This document shows positions 63,230-64,000 of a DNA stretch of 64,000 nucleotides, in pieces. Location: positions 23,709,839-23,773,838 of the forward strand of contig CM049316.1 in assembly GCA_026874595.1 (NCBI GenBank). The letters run 5' to 3'. The position numbers and the translations under genes were made by a program. Each line of letters starts with the position of its first letter. Within the stretch, counting starts at the first letter, position 1. The notes beneath the pieces are model-generated. The model made no database searches. It was not told where the DNA came from and saw only the letters and a list, made by a program, of their open reading frames with translations. Origin of the DNA: Sipunculus nudus (Eukaryota; Annelida; Sipuncula; Golfingiida; Sipunculidae).

Positions 63230-63700
63230 TGTATAGTCAAGTTCACACCGTCCGAGTCCTAAGTGCAACTCACTCGAGGCCGAGTCCTGGAGGGTTGAGT
63301 CCAACTCCTCTTTCTCTGAGTCGGACTAATTTAAAATCCAAGTCAAAATCCGACAAAAATCCCCTTATTAAAAGAAATTTAAAATGCAAATTTGGCAATT
63401 TTGTCGTGTGTAAGTGTACACATACTGTTTACTTGAATGTTAATAACATTAAGCTAACGATGCATAGATACAGCTTGGTATAAATAGTTCTTTATTTTGA
63501 ATATTATAATATTCTGTTCGTAGTATGCACTGGTATGTCTTTATAGCATGTGGCAGGACTTTTTTCTCTACTGGACTAGAGATGGACACATCCTGATTTC
63601 TGCAAGTCGATACCTCTTAGTCCATGTCCCTAAAAAGTGGACCACAGTCCGGATTCGAGTTCAAGTCCGGACTCGAGTTCTACAGTACGAGTAAATACCA
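63230..63700. repeat. 'gagtcc'-rich dispersed repeat
   Basis: Two dense stretches (63250-63340 and 63580-63700) of GAGTCC/AAGTCC/GGACTCGAG words, related to 40320-40460, separated by about 240 bp of AT-rich DNA. They could be the two ends of one element; no clear terminal repeat or target duplication was seen. Confidence 0.5.
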
Positions 63701-64000
63701 GACCCATGTCACAAAAAATAACAATTGATCGCATTAAAATTTACCCGATCATCAGAAACTCATATGGTTGATCGTTGATTTCCCGAGTATTAAAAAGGCA
63801 TCAAGGGATAGTAGAAGAGTGCATTTAAATAAAAAAATATAATATTTGGTTGATATATAATGTAATGCAGCCAAGAATTGGTCCTCCATCAATGTTCAAC
63901 AGCCACATAACTTCGTCCATTTACGTTCATCACACAAGGTGAAGGTCGCAGGTGGAAATATTTCGTGAAAAGCGAACGCAGCTGAATATATTGTCAAGCA

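Overview
This looks like nuclear DNA of a marine invertebrate, most likely a mollusc and probably a bivalve. It has small exons split by GT-AG introns, TATA-type core promoters, AATAAA signals, long (TA)n tracts, poly-G/C tracts, tRNA-derived SINEs, and dispersed repeats carrying 'ggtcaaaggtcaaggtcac' and 'agctcagctgact' motifs that I associate with bivalve genomes. The species call is an inference. There are no rRNA genes, CRISPR arrays or bacterial operons. Most of the single-exon open frames are chance or repeat-derived.

Layout. 1-3.5 kb is a nest of broken mobile elements on the minus strand: the C-terminal part of a Helitron-type PIF1 helicase, one arm of a foldback element, and a CR1/L2-like LINE with coiled N-terminal, PHD-finger, SGNH-esterase and endonuclease segments. 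5.6-7.3 kb holds a degenerate transposon protein (MULE/FLYWCH-like, minus) and an unplaced RRM-like fragment. 7.7-18.5 kb is mainly intergenic with SINE, LTR-like and dispersed repeats. 19.8-33.5 kb is the best-supported locus: two divergent paralogous genes (minus 19851-22650, plus 27990-33478), each with a non-coding first exon and six coding exons. They encode 209- and 214-residue secreted proteins rich in Cys and Met, and share matching CCAAT/TATA/Inr promoters. I do not recognise the family. 33.7-42 kb is a repeat field: a 36-bp minisatellite, a repeat of about 337 bp period inside an inserted element, and two blocks that recur inverted at 16.6-19.4 kb.

42.9-59.5 kb holds a second inverted gene pair, this time tail to tail: trypsin-fold serine protease homologues (plus 43614-47430, minus 54145-59516). 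Both lack the catalytic His and Ser and the basic activation-cleavage residue, and both end in a hydrophobic GPI-signal-like tail. Each copy is also broken independently. The plus copy has a 2-bp deletion in exon 5 and no recognisable first exon. The minus copy has an 874-bp foldback element with an 8-bp target duplication in its last exon, and has lost the AATAAA motif kept by the plus copy. Between them lie inverted copies of the 337-bp-family repeat. 59.8-64 kb is AT-rich with an array of short dyads and 'gagtcc'-rich repeats.

Overall, the window contains two separate inverted gene duplications, one apparently intact and divergent, the other decaying and convergent, with a traceable history of element insertion in each.
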